Positions 15,285 through 21,666 of a DNA stretch of 34,964 nt are shown piece after piece. Source of the stretch: Deltaproteobacteria bacterium (lineage in GTDB: Bacteria; JAMCPX01); NCBI GenBank assembly GCA_023381995.1, contig JAMCVD010000121.1, positions 1-34,964 of the forward strand, read 5' to 3'. A program made the translations under genes and the position numbers. The notes under the pieces were generated by a model. That model saw nothing but the letters and a program-made list of their open reading frames with translations. It was not told where the DNA came from and searched no databases. How positions within the stretch are numbered: position 1 is the first letter of the stretch; each line of letters starts with the position of its first letter.

Positions 15285-16532
15285 ATGAGTTTCGTAAAAG
15301 GTCTGAGATGCAGGGAGTGTGGAGAGCTTTATCCAAAGCAGGCTCTGCATGTGTGCGAGCTGTGCTTCGGTCCGCTTGAGGTAGTATATGATTACGAAAA
15401 GATAAAGAAATCCATATCCAGAGATGTGATTGCCCAGAGGGGAAAGGGCATGTGGAGGTATAAAGAGCTTTTGCCGATAGATGGAGAGCCGGCGGTTGGT
15501 ATCGATTCCGGCTTCACGCCCCTGGTCAGGGCCCAGAACCTTGCGAAGACGCTCGGCATAAAAGAGCTGTATATAAAGAATGATACCGTGAACCATCCGA
15601 CCTTCTCTTTTAAGGACAGGGTCGTCTCTGTGGCGATCTCGAAGGCGAAGGAGCTCGGATTTGACACGGTGGCGTGTGCATCGACGGGCAACCTCGCGAA
15701 TTCAGTCGCGGCGAATGCAGCGGCGTGCGGATTGAAAAGCTATGTCTTTATCCCGTCCAATCTCGAGCAGGCAAAGGTCGTGAACACCCAGATATACGGT
15801 GCCAATGTCGTGGGTATAAAAGGCAACTACGATGAAGTAAACAGGCTTTGCTCCGAGATAGCGGGCAAGTATCACTGGGCGTTTGTCAATATAAACATAA
15901 GGCCATATTACGCGGAGGGATCGAAGACGCTGGCACTCGAGGTGGCAGAGCAGCTCGGCTGGCACGCACCGCAGAATATCGTCGTGCCGATGGCGAGCGG
16001 ATCGCTTCTGACGAAGGTATACAAAGGGTTCAGGGAGCTGTACGAGCTCGGGCTTCTATCGAGCATGGAGACGAAGATCTATGGCGCCCAGGCGACGGGG
16101 TGTTCCCCTATATCGGCAGCGGTAAAGGAGCGCCAGGAGCTCTTCAAGCCTGTCATACCAAAAACGATAGCAAAGTCCCTTGCCATAGGGAACCCCGCGG
16201 ACGGCTTCTATGCGATAGAGACCATCAATAAGACACATGGCTGGGCAGAGGACGTCTCGGACGACGAGGTCATAGAGGGCATAAAGCTGCTTTCCGAGAC
16301 GGAGGGTATATTTGCCGAGACGGCCGGGGGGGTAACCGTCGGTGTCGCCAAGAAGCTTGTGGAAGAGGGCAGGCTCCCGAGGAATGAGTCCGTCGTATTG
16401 CTGATAACCGGGAACGGGCTGAAGACGCAGGAGGTATTGATCAACAGGATCGATCAACTGATGGTGATACCCGCCAGACTCGATGCATTCGACGAGGTGT
16501 TCAGGGAAAAAGAAAGGGCGAAGTCGAAATAA
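15285..16532 (+). CDS. thrC: Threonine synthase with N-terminal zinc ribbon
   Basis: This 415-residue PLP enzyme starts at ATG 15285, with GGAGG just upstream; the track start 18 bases earlier lacks one. Cys9, Cys12, Cys24 and Cys27 form a small zinc ribbon (CRECG, CELCFG). The PLP lysine is Lys110 in HPTFSFKDRVVS, and the phosphate loop is STGNLANSVAANAA. Homologues convert O-phosphohomoserine to threonine. It is the first gene of a tight cluster with cysteine synthase and sulfur-carrier genes, which raises the possibility that O-phosphohomoserine or a related intermediate is shared with sulfur amino-acid synthesis. That is inference, since the sequence itself is an ordinary threonine synthase. 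Bases 16243-16268 are repeated exactly inside the JAMM gene. Confidence 0.9.
   Translation: MSFVKGLRCRECGELYPKQALHVCELCFGPLEVVYDYEKIKKSISRDVIAQRGKGMWRYKELLPIDGEPAVGIDSGFTPLVRAQNLAKTLGIKELYIKNDTVNHPTFSFKDRVVSVAISKAKELGFDTVACASTGNLANSVAANAAACGLKSYVFIPSNLEQAKVVNTQIYGANVVGIKGNYDEVNRLCSEIAGKYHWAFVNINIRPYYAEGSKTLALEVAEQLGWHAPQNIVVPMASGSLLTKVYKGFRELYELGLLSSMETKIYGAQATGCSPISAAVKERQELFKPVIPKTIAKSLAIGNPADGFYAIETINKTHGWAEDVSDDEVIEGIKLLSETEGIFAETAGGVTVGVAKKLVEEGRLPRNESVVLLITGNGLKTQEVLINRIDQLMVIPARLDAFDEVFREKERAKSK
16243..16268 (+). repeat. 26-bp exact direct repeat, copy A (inside thrC)
   Basis: GGGCAGAGGACGTCTCGGAC plus GACGAG is identical to bases 17773-17798. Here it encodes part of AEDVSDDE, in the normal frame of threonine synthase. 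CATGG plus two mismatched bases precede both copies. Confidence 0.95.
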
Positions 16533-16544
16533 GGCCACGGTAGT

Positions 16545-17480
16545 ATGGATGATACCATGAAGCTGATAGATGTCGATAATATCATCAATGGCACCATACT
16601 CGAGCTGATAGGCAATACGCCTCTTTACAGACTGAAGAGGTTCTCTCAGAAGAGTGGGAAGGTAGAGGTATACGCGAAGCTCGAGAAGCACAACCCCGGC
16701 GGGTCCGTAAAAGACAGGCCTGCGCTGCGTATGGTACTTGAAGGCATAAGGACGGGGGATCTGACGGAATCGAAGGTCATACTCGAGTCGACGTCCGGCA
16801 ACACGGGCATTGCCCTTGCAATGATAGGGGCGGTGCTCGGCTACCGCGTAAAGCTCTATGTCCCCAGGAACGCGAGTGAAGAAAGGAAGAAGATAATGAA
16901 CGCGTTCGGTGCCGAGGTCGTATTGACCGACCCCGTGGAGGGCTCGGATGGCGCATACAGGGAGTGCATCATGGAGTACGACAGGCACAGCGACCAATAC
17001 TTCAAGCCCGACCAGTACAACAACCCTGCGAATGTGCGCGCACACTACGAGACGACGGCACCCGAGATCATACGACAGACGCGTGGCAGGCTCACGCATT
17101 TTATCGCGGGCATCGGTACCGGCGGCACGCTTGTGGGTACGGGAAAACGGCTGAAAGAGTACAACCCCGATATCCAGATCATAGGGGTTGAGCCCGATTC
17201 CCCTTTCCACGGCCTTGAGGGCCTGAAGCACATAGAGAGCTCCATAGTGCCGGGTATACTCGACAAGAGCGTCTACGACGAGGTCATACATGTCAATACC
17301 GAGGAGGCGTATAATATCGTCAGGCAGCTCGCGAGGGAGGAAGGCATACTCGTTGGGCAGTCGTCCGGGGCGGCCCTCTGGGCCGCGTTGCAGGTCGCAT
17401 CGGGTGCGGAGGAGGCCGTGATCGTAACGGTGTTCCCGGACGGCGGCTCGAACTATTTCAGTACAAGGCTCTGGGACTGA
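16545..17480 (+). CDS. cysM: Cysteine synthase, CysM type (sulfur-carrier dependent, inferred)
   Basis: This is a 311-residue fold-type II PLP enzyme. The PLP lysine is Lys56 in NPGGSVKDRPA, followed by the STSGNTGIALA substrate loop and the GIGTGGTLVGTGK phosphate loop. The late EEGILVGQSSGAAL is like Mycobacterium CysM (EGIFAGISTGA). M. tuberculosis CysM uses O-phosphoserine and the thiocarboxylated protein CysO rather than free sulfide. The same partner set (Mec-like JAMM protease, CysO) follows immediately here, so the same role is likely. The Arg that recognises phosphoserine in the mycobacterial enzyme (AAEPRYG) has no obvious counterpart in VEPDSPFHG, so the substrate is open. The start is ATG 16545 or 16557. 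It lies 12 bases after thrC. Confidence 0.88.
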   Translation: MDDTMKLIDVDNIINGTILELIGNTPLYRLKRFSQKSGKVEVYAKLEKHNPGGSVKDRPALRMVLEGIRTGDLTESKVILESTSGNTGIALAMIGAVLGYRVKLYVPRNASEERKKIMNAFGAEVVLTDPVEGSDGAYRECIMEYDRHSDQYFKPDQYNNPANVRAHYETTAPEIIRQTRGRLTHFIAGIGTGGTLVGTGKRLKEYNPDIQIIGVEPDSPFHGLEGLKHIESSIVPGILDKSVYDEVIHVNTEEAYNIVRQLAREEGILVGQSSGAALWAALQVASGAEEAVIVTVFPDGGSNYFSTRLWD

Positions 17481-17482
17481 GC

Positions 17483-17890
17483 ATGATAGTAAAGGACGAT
17501 GCCTTGAAGCACATGAGGAGCCACCTCGAGCAGGCGTATCCGCACGAAGGCTGCGGGGTCATGCTCGGGAGCGACGGCGTTATTACGATGGTACACCGCG
17601 GAACGAATATAAGGCAGGACAGACGGGAAGACAGGTTCCTGCTCGATCCGTCCGATATCGTGCATGCGGAAAAGCTCGCACGGCAAAAAAGAGTGGAGAT
17701 CATGGGTTTCTATCATTCACATCCTGATCACCCTGCGCGACCTTCATTGACCGACCGTGAGGACGCATGGGAGGGCAGAGGACGTCTCGGACGACGAGTC
17801 GATAACGGCAGGATGGGAGACATAGGCGTGTTCAGGCTTTCGGAAGATGGCGCCGATTTTGTACAGGAAACGTTTACGATCGAGGATTAA
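17483..17890 (+). CDS. mec: JAMM/MPN+ metalloprotease, Mec-like, with an anomalous patch after the zinc motif
   Basis: This 135-residue protein has the complete JAMM zinc set: Glu22 (HEGCGVMLG), His78 and His80, Ser88 and Asp91 (HSHPDHPARPSLTD). In M. tuberculosis Mec cleaves cysteine off CysO. Related HcyD and QbsD proteases trim C-terminal residues to expose the diglycine of their carriers. The start is 2 bases after the cysM stop, and the CysO-like carrier follows. Right after the motif the expected hydrophobic strand (WxGYSYLIVSV in relatives, from memory) is replaced by WEGRGRLGRRV. The DNA there is a 26-bp exact copy of a thrC segment in another frame, yet the surrounding frame is intact. 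Activity may be altered, or the patch may be an assembly artefact. Confidence 0.85.
   Translation: MIVKDDALKHMRSHLEQAYPHEGCGVMLGSDGVITMVHRGTNIRQDRREDRFLLDPSDIVHAEKLARQKRVEIMGFYHSHPDHPARPSLTDREDAWEGRGRLGRRVDNGRMGDIGVFRLSEDGADFVQETFTIED
17773..17798 (+). repeat. 26-bp exact direct repeat, copy B (inside the JAMM gene)
   Basis: Identical to 16243-16268 in thrC, 1530 bases away, but read one frame off. It encodes GRGRLGRR in place of the conserved hydrophobic strand of the protease. The flanks (DAWEG before, VDNGRMGD after) look native, so the patch seems to replace an equal length of original sequence. Confidence 0.95.
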
Positions 17891-17903
17891 TAAGGAGGTA
17901 ACT

Positions 17904-18434
17904 ATGGCAATAACGGTAAGAATACCGACACCGCTGAGGAAATACACCCAGGGCAGGGATGAGGTATCAGTAGAGGGGGCCAACCTCAGGGAGCTTCTCC
18001 AGAACCTTGAGAAGGACCACAAAGGCATAGGCCAGAGGATCATGGATGACAAGGGGGGCGTACGGCGCTTCGTGAATATCTATCTCAACGACGAGGATGT
18101 CAGGTTCAAAAAAAATCTCGATACCCCGATAAAAGACGGAGATGTGATATCGATAATACCGGCGATAGCCGGAGGTGTGCCGGACAGGAGTGGAAAGGTT
18201 AAAAAAAAAGTGTACCTGACGTACAAAAGGACGTTGCTCAACAAGCCCGTCATATGGGAGGCGTGCAGGAAGTTTGATGTCGTAATAAACATCGGTACCG
18301 CGTCCGTGTCCGGGGACATAGGGCTTGTCGGGGTGGAGCTGGAAGGGCCCCCGGAAGAGATAGAACAGGTAATAAAATGGTTTACGAAAAGGGGCGTAAA
18401 GGTCGAGCCCATAGAACAGACAGTGCTGGAGTAA
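17904..18434 (+). CDS. cysO: CysO-type sulfur carrier fused to a C-terminal NIL domain
   Basis: The protein is 176 residues from ATG 17904 (AAGGAGGTAACT upstream; the longer track start overlaps the previous gene). Residues 1-91 are a MoaD/ThiS-fold carrier very close to M. tuberculosis CysO: VRIPTPLRKYTQG, RFVNIYLNDEDVRF, and IIPAIAGG. In CysO the GG ends the protein and is converted to a thiocarboxylate. Here Gly90-Gly91 are followed by VPDRSGKVKKK and a roughly 75-residue NIL-like domain (VYLTYKRTLLNKPVIWEACRKF, VGVELEGPPEEIEQVIKWF). NIL domains occur in MetN and in a ferredoxin protein tied to homocysteine synthesis. The carrier must therefore be cleaved after Gly91 to work, most simply by the adjacent JAMM protease, or the tail remains and the chemistry differs. 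Confidence 0.85.
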   Translation: MAITVRIPTPLRKYTQGRDEVSVEGANLRELLQNLEKDHKGIGQRIMDDKGGVRRFVNIYLNDEDVRFKKNLDTPIKDGDVISIIPAIAGGVPDRSGKVKKKVYLTYKRTLLNKPVIWEACRKFDVVINIGTASVSGDIGLVGVELEGPPEEIEQVIKWFTKRGVKVEPIEQTVLE

Positions 18435-18440
18435 GAGGTA

Positions 18441-19238
18441 ATGCTGACGAATTCACAAATAGAGAGATACGCACGGCACATCATACTCGATGGGGTCGGG
18501 GGCAAGGGTCAGGAGAAGCTGCTCAGATCGAAGGTATTGGTGATAGGGGCCGGAGGTCTCGGCTCGCCGATTGCCATGTACCTCGCTGCGAGCGGTATCG
18601 GTAATATAGGTATTGTCGATTTCGATGTCGTGGACGTCTCGAACCTGCAGAGACAGATAGCACACTCTACGGCCGACATAGGGACGCCCAAGACCGACTC
18701 AGCGGAAAGGACCATAAAGGCCATCAATCCCGACGTTGCCGTTCAGAAATTCAGCTTCAAGCTGACATCGGAGAACATCATGGACATAATCAAGGACTAC
18801 GACCTCATCGTCGACGGCACCGATTCCTTCCCTGCCAGATACCTTATAAACGACGCCTGCGTGCTTTCCGGGAAGAGGAATGTATATGGCAGCGTTTTTA
18901 AGTTTGAAGGGCAGGCGACCGTGTTCTCTCCAGGCGAGGGACCGTGCTTCAGGTGCCTCTATCCTGAGCCCCCGCCGCCCGGGATGGTACCGAGCTGTCA
19001 GGAAGCGGGGGTATTCGGCGTACTGCCGGGCCTCATAGGCATGATACAGGCGACCGAGGCGATCAAGATCTTTCTCGGCATCGGGAGGCCGCTCATCGGC
19101 AGGATGCTCGTCTATGATGCACTGCGCATGGAGGTAAGAGAGATGAGGATCCGAAAGGACCCCGCGTGCCCTGTGTGCGGCGAGCACCCTACTGTCACGA
19201 AGCTCATAGACTATGAGCAGTTTTGTGGGGTACGATGA
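18441..19238 (+). CDS. E1-like (MoeB/ThiF/HesA family) sulfur-carrier adenylyltransferase
   Basis: At 265 residues, this has the ATP-binding GAGGLGSP at 36-43, the acidic strand end VDFDVVDVSNLQRQ (60-72), catalytic-type Cys186 (VPSCQEAGVFG), and a four-Cys zinc site (CFRC at 169-172, CPVC at 243-246). MoeB/ThiF enzymes adenylate the C-terminal glycine of MoaD/ThiS/CysO-type carriers before sulfur is added. The mycobacterial CysO partner MoeZ carries a rhodanese domain as sulfur donor; this protein has none. Two TusD/TusC-like proteins follow instead. The gene starts 6 bases after the carrier stop with AGAGG close before the ATG, and its TGA overlaps the next ATG (ATGA). Confidence 0.9.
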   Translation: MLTNSQIERYARHIILDGVGGKGQEKLLRSKVLVIGAGGLGSPIAMYLAASGIGNIGIVDFDVVDVSNLQRQIAHSTADIGTPKTDSAERTIKAINPDVAVQKFSFKLTSENIMDIIKDYDLIVDGTDSFPARYLINDACVLSGKRNVYGSVFKFEGQATVFSPGEGPCFRCLYPEPPPPGMVPSCQEAGVFGVLPGLIGMIQATEAIKIFLGIGRPLIGRMLVYDALRMEVREMRIRKDPACPVCGEHPTVTKLIDYEQFCGVR

Positions 19239-19531
19239 GGCTGTGTGTCCTTGTCGCGGTATCGGGGAAGACGATTTTGACCACGCTGCGCCGTCTCTAC
19301 GACGACTGTGGGGGGGACATCGAGTTCTTCCTGTACGGCGACGGCGTCCTGCTTTTGGATGATCAGTCATTCATGGAGCTGTCGAAGCACGTGAAGACTA
19401 CTCTGTGCGGTGTGAGCGGGGAGGAGAGGGGGACAGGGAAGCGTGATGGCGTTGTTTTCGGCAGTCTGTACGATCTTTCCGTCATGGCCGCACGTTCGGA
19501 CAGGCTCGTATCATTTGCCAGAGAGCCATGA
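19235..19531 (+). CDS. DsrE/TusD-like sulfur-transfer protein
   Basis: The 98-residue protein starts at ATG 19235, which overlaps the E1 stop codon (ATGA), so translation is probably coupled. It has the DsrE-type alternating fold: MRLCVLVAVSG, EFFLYGDGVLLL, VKTTLCGVSGEERG, and VVFGSLYDLSVMAARSDRLVSF. The last parts align with the end of E. coli TusD ([22 protein letters not shown], from memory), and Cys58 falls at the position of TusD's persulfide Cys. TusD passes sulfur in tRNA thiolation; DsrE does so in sulfur oxidation. Here the context points to delivering sulfur to the CysO-NIL carrier in place of a rhodanese. Similarity is moderate and judged by eye. Confidence 0.65.
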   Translation: MRLCVLVAVSGKTILTTLRRLYDDCGGDIEFFLYGDGVLLLDDQSFMELSKHVKTTLCGVSGEERGTGKRDGVVFGSLYDLSVMAARSDRLVSFAREP

Positions 19532-19839
19532 ATATAACCGTTCTCATAAAAGAGGGCAGCACTGCACGGCTGGTTGATGGCATACGGCTTGCGCTCGGCC
19601 TTACGATCAACCACAAGATATCGCTGCTTATCACGGAGGAAGGCGCCGGCTCCATTTCGGACGCCCTCGCAGACGGTGCCTTCAAAAAGCAATTCCTCGA
19701 GTCGATCGGGCTCATAACCTCGATGTCCGGTATCGTGAGGACAGAGAGGGCCATTGCAGGCGTCGGTCCCATCGAGCTTCTCTCACGGGACGATCTTGCA
19801 AAGCTCGTGCTCGGCTCTGACTCCATAATAGTATTTTGA
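19528..19839 (+). CDS. DsrF/TusC-like small protein without the conserved cysteine
   Basis: At 103 residues and coupled to the previous gene by an ATGA overlap, it begins MNITVLIKEGSTARLVDGIRLALGL and ends PIELLSRDDLAKLVLGSDSIIVF. The ending resembles TusC ([20 protein letters not shown], from memory). The protein contains no cysteine at all, so it cannot itself carry sulfur. It could be the structural partner of the TusD-like protein, much as TusC/TusB build the TusBCD complex. No TusB homologue is seen. This ends the cassette: the next gene, galU, has its own strong promoter 15 bases further on. Confidence 0.55.
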   Translation: MNITVLIKEGSTARLVDGIRLALGLTINHKISLLITEEGAGSISDALADGAFKKQFLESIGLITSMSGIVRTERAIAGVGPIELLSRDDLAKLVLGSDSIIVF

Positions 19840-19853
19840 TCGTTCCATAAACT

Positions 19854-19882
19854 TTGACATAACGAGAATAGTGGTGGATAAT
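19854..19882 (+). promoter_or_regulatory. Near-consensus sigma-70 promoter for galU
   Basis: TTGACA (19854-19859), a 17-base spacer, and GATAAT (19877-19882) match 11 of 12 consensus bases. The start would be near 19889, leaving about 15 bases with ATAGGAG before the galU ATG at 19904. It begins 15 bases after the sulfur cassette ends. Confidence 0.8.
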
Positions 19883-19903
19883 CGTTCTTTGATAGGAGCA
19901 GGG

Positions 19904-20764
19904 ATGAAGATCAAAAAAGCCATAATACCCGCGGGAGGGTATGGTACGAGGTTTTTGCCCGTCACAAAGGCCGTGCCGAAGGAGCTTCTGCCCATCGTGG
20001 ACAAGCCCATGATACAGTACATAGTCGAGGAGGCCAGGGCATCGGGGATAGAGCTTATAATCCTTATCGTGAACCACGGCAAGGAGGCGATAGAGGATCA
20101 CTTCGATATCAACTATGAGCTCGAGGACATACTGGGCAAGAAGGGGAACCACGAGCTCCTCGGGCTCATAGAGGGGCTATCGGACATGATCAGGATCGTG
20201 TCGATACGGCAGAAAAGGCCCCTCGGACTCGGCCACGCCGTGCTGCAGGCAAAGCACCTTATAGGCGATGAGCCGTTTGCGGTAATACTCGGTGACGATA
20301 TTATAGATGCGCAGATGCCCTGCCTTCTGCAGATGGCAGGCGTTTATGAGGAATACAAGAGGCCCGTTATTGCGGTCCAGAGGGTCCCAAGGGAAGAGAC
20401 GTCCCGGTACGGCATCATAAAGGGCAGACAGACGGGAAAGAGGGTCTACACGCTGGATGACGTTGTCGAGAAGCCTTTGCCGGACAAGGCGCCTTCCACT
20501 CTCGCGATCATCGGGAGGTATATACTCGTTCCGGAGATCTTCGACATACTCGAAAGGATACCGGCGGGTGCCGGCGGGGAGCTCCAGCTCACGGACGGGC
20601 TGAGAGAGCTCCTGGGGGAAAAAGGCCTGATAGGATACGAGTTCGAGGGGGACAGGTACGACGGCGGCGACAAGCTCGGCTTCCTGTTTGCCAACATCGC
20701 ATACGCAATGAAACGCCCAGAGATAAAGGACAAGCTGCTGGCGTACATGAAGGGGTTTCAATGA
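19904..20764 (+). CDS. galU: UTP-glucose-1-phosphate uridylyltransferase
   Basis: This 286-residue protein starts with the nucleotidyl-transferase signature AIIPAGGYGTRFLPVTKAVPK, followed by LPIVDKPMIQYIVEEA, LGDDIID (metal-binding Asp) and VEKP, all as in GalU. It makes UDP-glucose from UTP and glucose-1-phosphate for lipopolysaccharide, capsule and other glycans. The track start at 19871 is rejected, because ATG 19904 has GGAG six bases upstream and begins at the usual family N-terminus; 19871 lies inside the -10 to +1 region of the promoter. Its TGA overlaps the ATG of the next gene (ATGA), so a secreted protein of unknown function is translationally coupled. Confidence 0.95.
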   Translation: MKIKKAIIPAGGYGTRFLPVTKAVPKELLPIVDKPMIQYIVEEARASGIELIILIVNHGKEAIEDHFDINYELEDILGKKGNHELLGLIEGLSDMIRIVSIRQKRPLGLGHAVLQAKHLIGDEPFAVILGDDIIDAQMPCLLQMAGVYEEYKRPVIAVQRVPREETSRYGIIKGRQTGKRVYTLDDVVEKPLPDKAPSTLAIIGRYILVPEIFDILERIPAGAGGELQLTDGLRELLGEKGLIGYEFEGDRYDGGDKLGFLFANIAYAMKRPEIKDKLLAYMKGFQ

Positions 20765-21597
20765 GAAGGGCGGCATTGGTCCTGTTGGCTGTGGTCTCGT
20801 TTACGGGCTTCATAGTCCCTGCATCCAAGATGGCAGAGCTTATGAAGGCCCGGGGCCGGTTCAAGGCCGTGGTATTCAATGGCGATACATTCTTTAATAT
20901 CGGCAACGACTATCTCGACAGGGCTGTCCCATGCAGGGTTGTCATAACTCCTTCCGGCTACGTCAGACAGGACTATAAGTTCCCGAAGGCGGTGGTCAGC
21001 ATTATCAATGAAGGCACGAAGCAGACGATGCTTGTCAATAATGTCAGGATGGGCACCTCCCTGCCCATGTTCTCCCGGAACAATGTCTTTGCCCTGCTGA
21101 TGGGGCTTTTCCTGTCGAATTCCCCAGGGAACGTATTCAATGAGATGGGACTGGATTCGACAAAAGTCGCGTATGGCCTCGCGAACAACAGGGCCGCATA
21201 CATTATCGGCAACGACAGCGACCAGATGTTCATAGACAATGAACAGACTGTGCCCTTGATGTTCCGTGTAAAATACAACAATGCGTACCTGTACGCTGTC
21301 GTAAAGAATTATCTCAATACCGCACGGCTCATAGAGGGCAGTGCAACGATCAAAGACCGGGGGAACGGCGGAGGCATACCTCTGTTGGTCGGGGCCGCAG
21401 ACTATACGGAGACGGCCGTAATACTGCCGCAAACGGTGGAACTGTACCGAGGGGACATGCTTGCCCAGAGATGGCTCTTTACGGATGCCGTGCTGTTTCC
21501 CGCAGGCACCGGTATCAAGAAGTTGGTTTTGACGCCCTACGAGATAAAAAGGCTGCCGTTTTCGAGGCAAAGGCTATCGCCGTTCATGCTGTTCTGA
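20761..21597 (+). CDS. Exported protein of unknown function, coupled to galU
   Basis: I do not recognise this 278-residue protein. It has a signal peptide, MRRAALVLLAVVSFTGFIVPASK, cut perhaps near PAS-KM, and no further membrane helix. The rest is beta-rich with Asn/Gly/Tyr (AVVFNGDTFFNIGNDYLDRA, VAYGLANNRAAYIIGNDSDQMFI). Only one Cys (VPCRVV) is present, and there is no lipobox. It would be periplasmic or outer-surface. The start ATG overlaps the galU TGA, implying a joint role, for example in envelope polysaccharide formation, but this rests on position only. Convergent with the suhB-type gene; the 69 bases between them hold a GC-rich GGGCA-N7-TGCCC hairpin without a T-run. Confidence 0.75.
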   Translation: MRRAALVLLAVVSFTGFIVPASKMAELMKARGRFKAVVFNGDTFFNIGNDYLDRAVPCRVVITPSGYVRQDYKFPKAVVSIINEGTKQTMLVNNVRMGTSLPMFSRNNVFALLMGLFLSNSPGNVFNEMGLDSTKVAYGLANNRAAYIIGNDSDQMFIDNEQTVPLMFRVKYNNAYLYAVVKNYLNTARLIEGSATIKDRGNGGGIPLLVGAADYTETAVILPQTVELYRGDMLAQRWLFTDAVLFPAGTGIKKLVLTPYEIKRLPFSRQRLSPFMLF

Positions 21598-21666
21598 GCC
21601 GTTTCCGGCGCGGTTTCCCGGGGGCACCATGGATGCCCGGACCGTCCTCACGGCCGTCAGGCTGTT

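Noticed and set aside
16056-17291. 411-aa minus-strand ORF
   Set aside because: Shadow of thrC and cysM in the opposite frame; Arg/Val/Leu-rich with no motif.
21598-21666. GC-rich hairpin (GGGCA-N7-TGCCC) as a bidirectional terminator
   Set aside because: It sits between convergent genes but has only a 5-bp core and no T-run on either strand. It may still form RNA structure.
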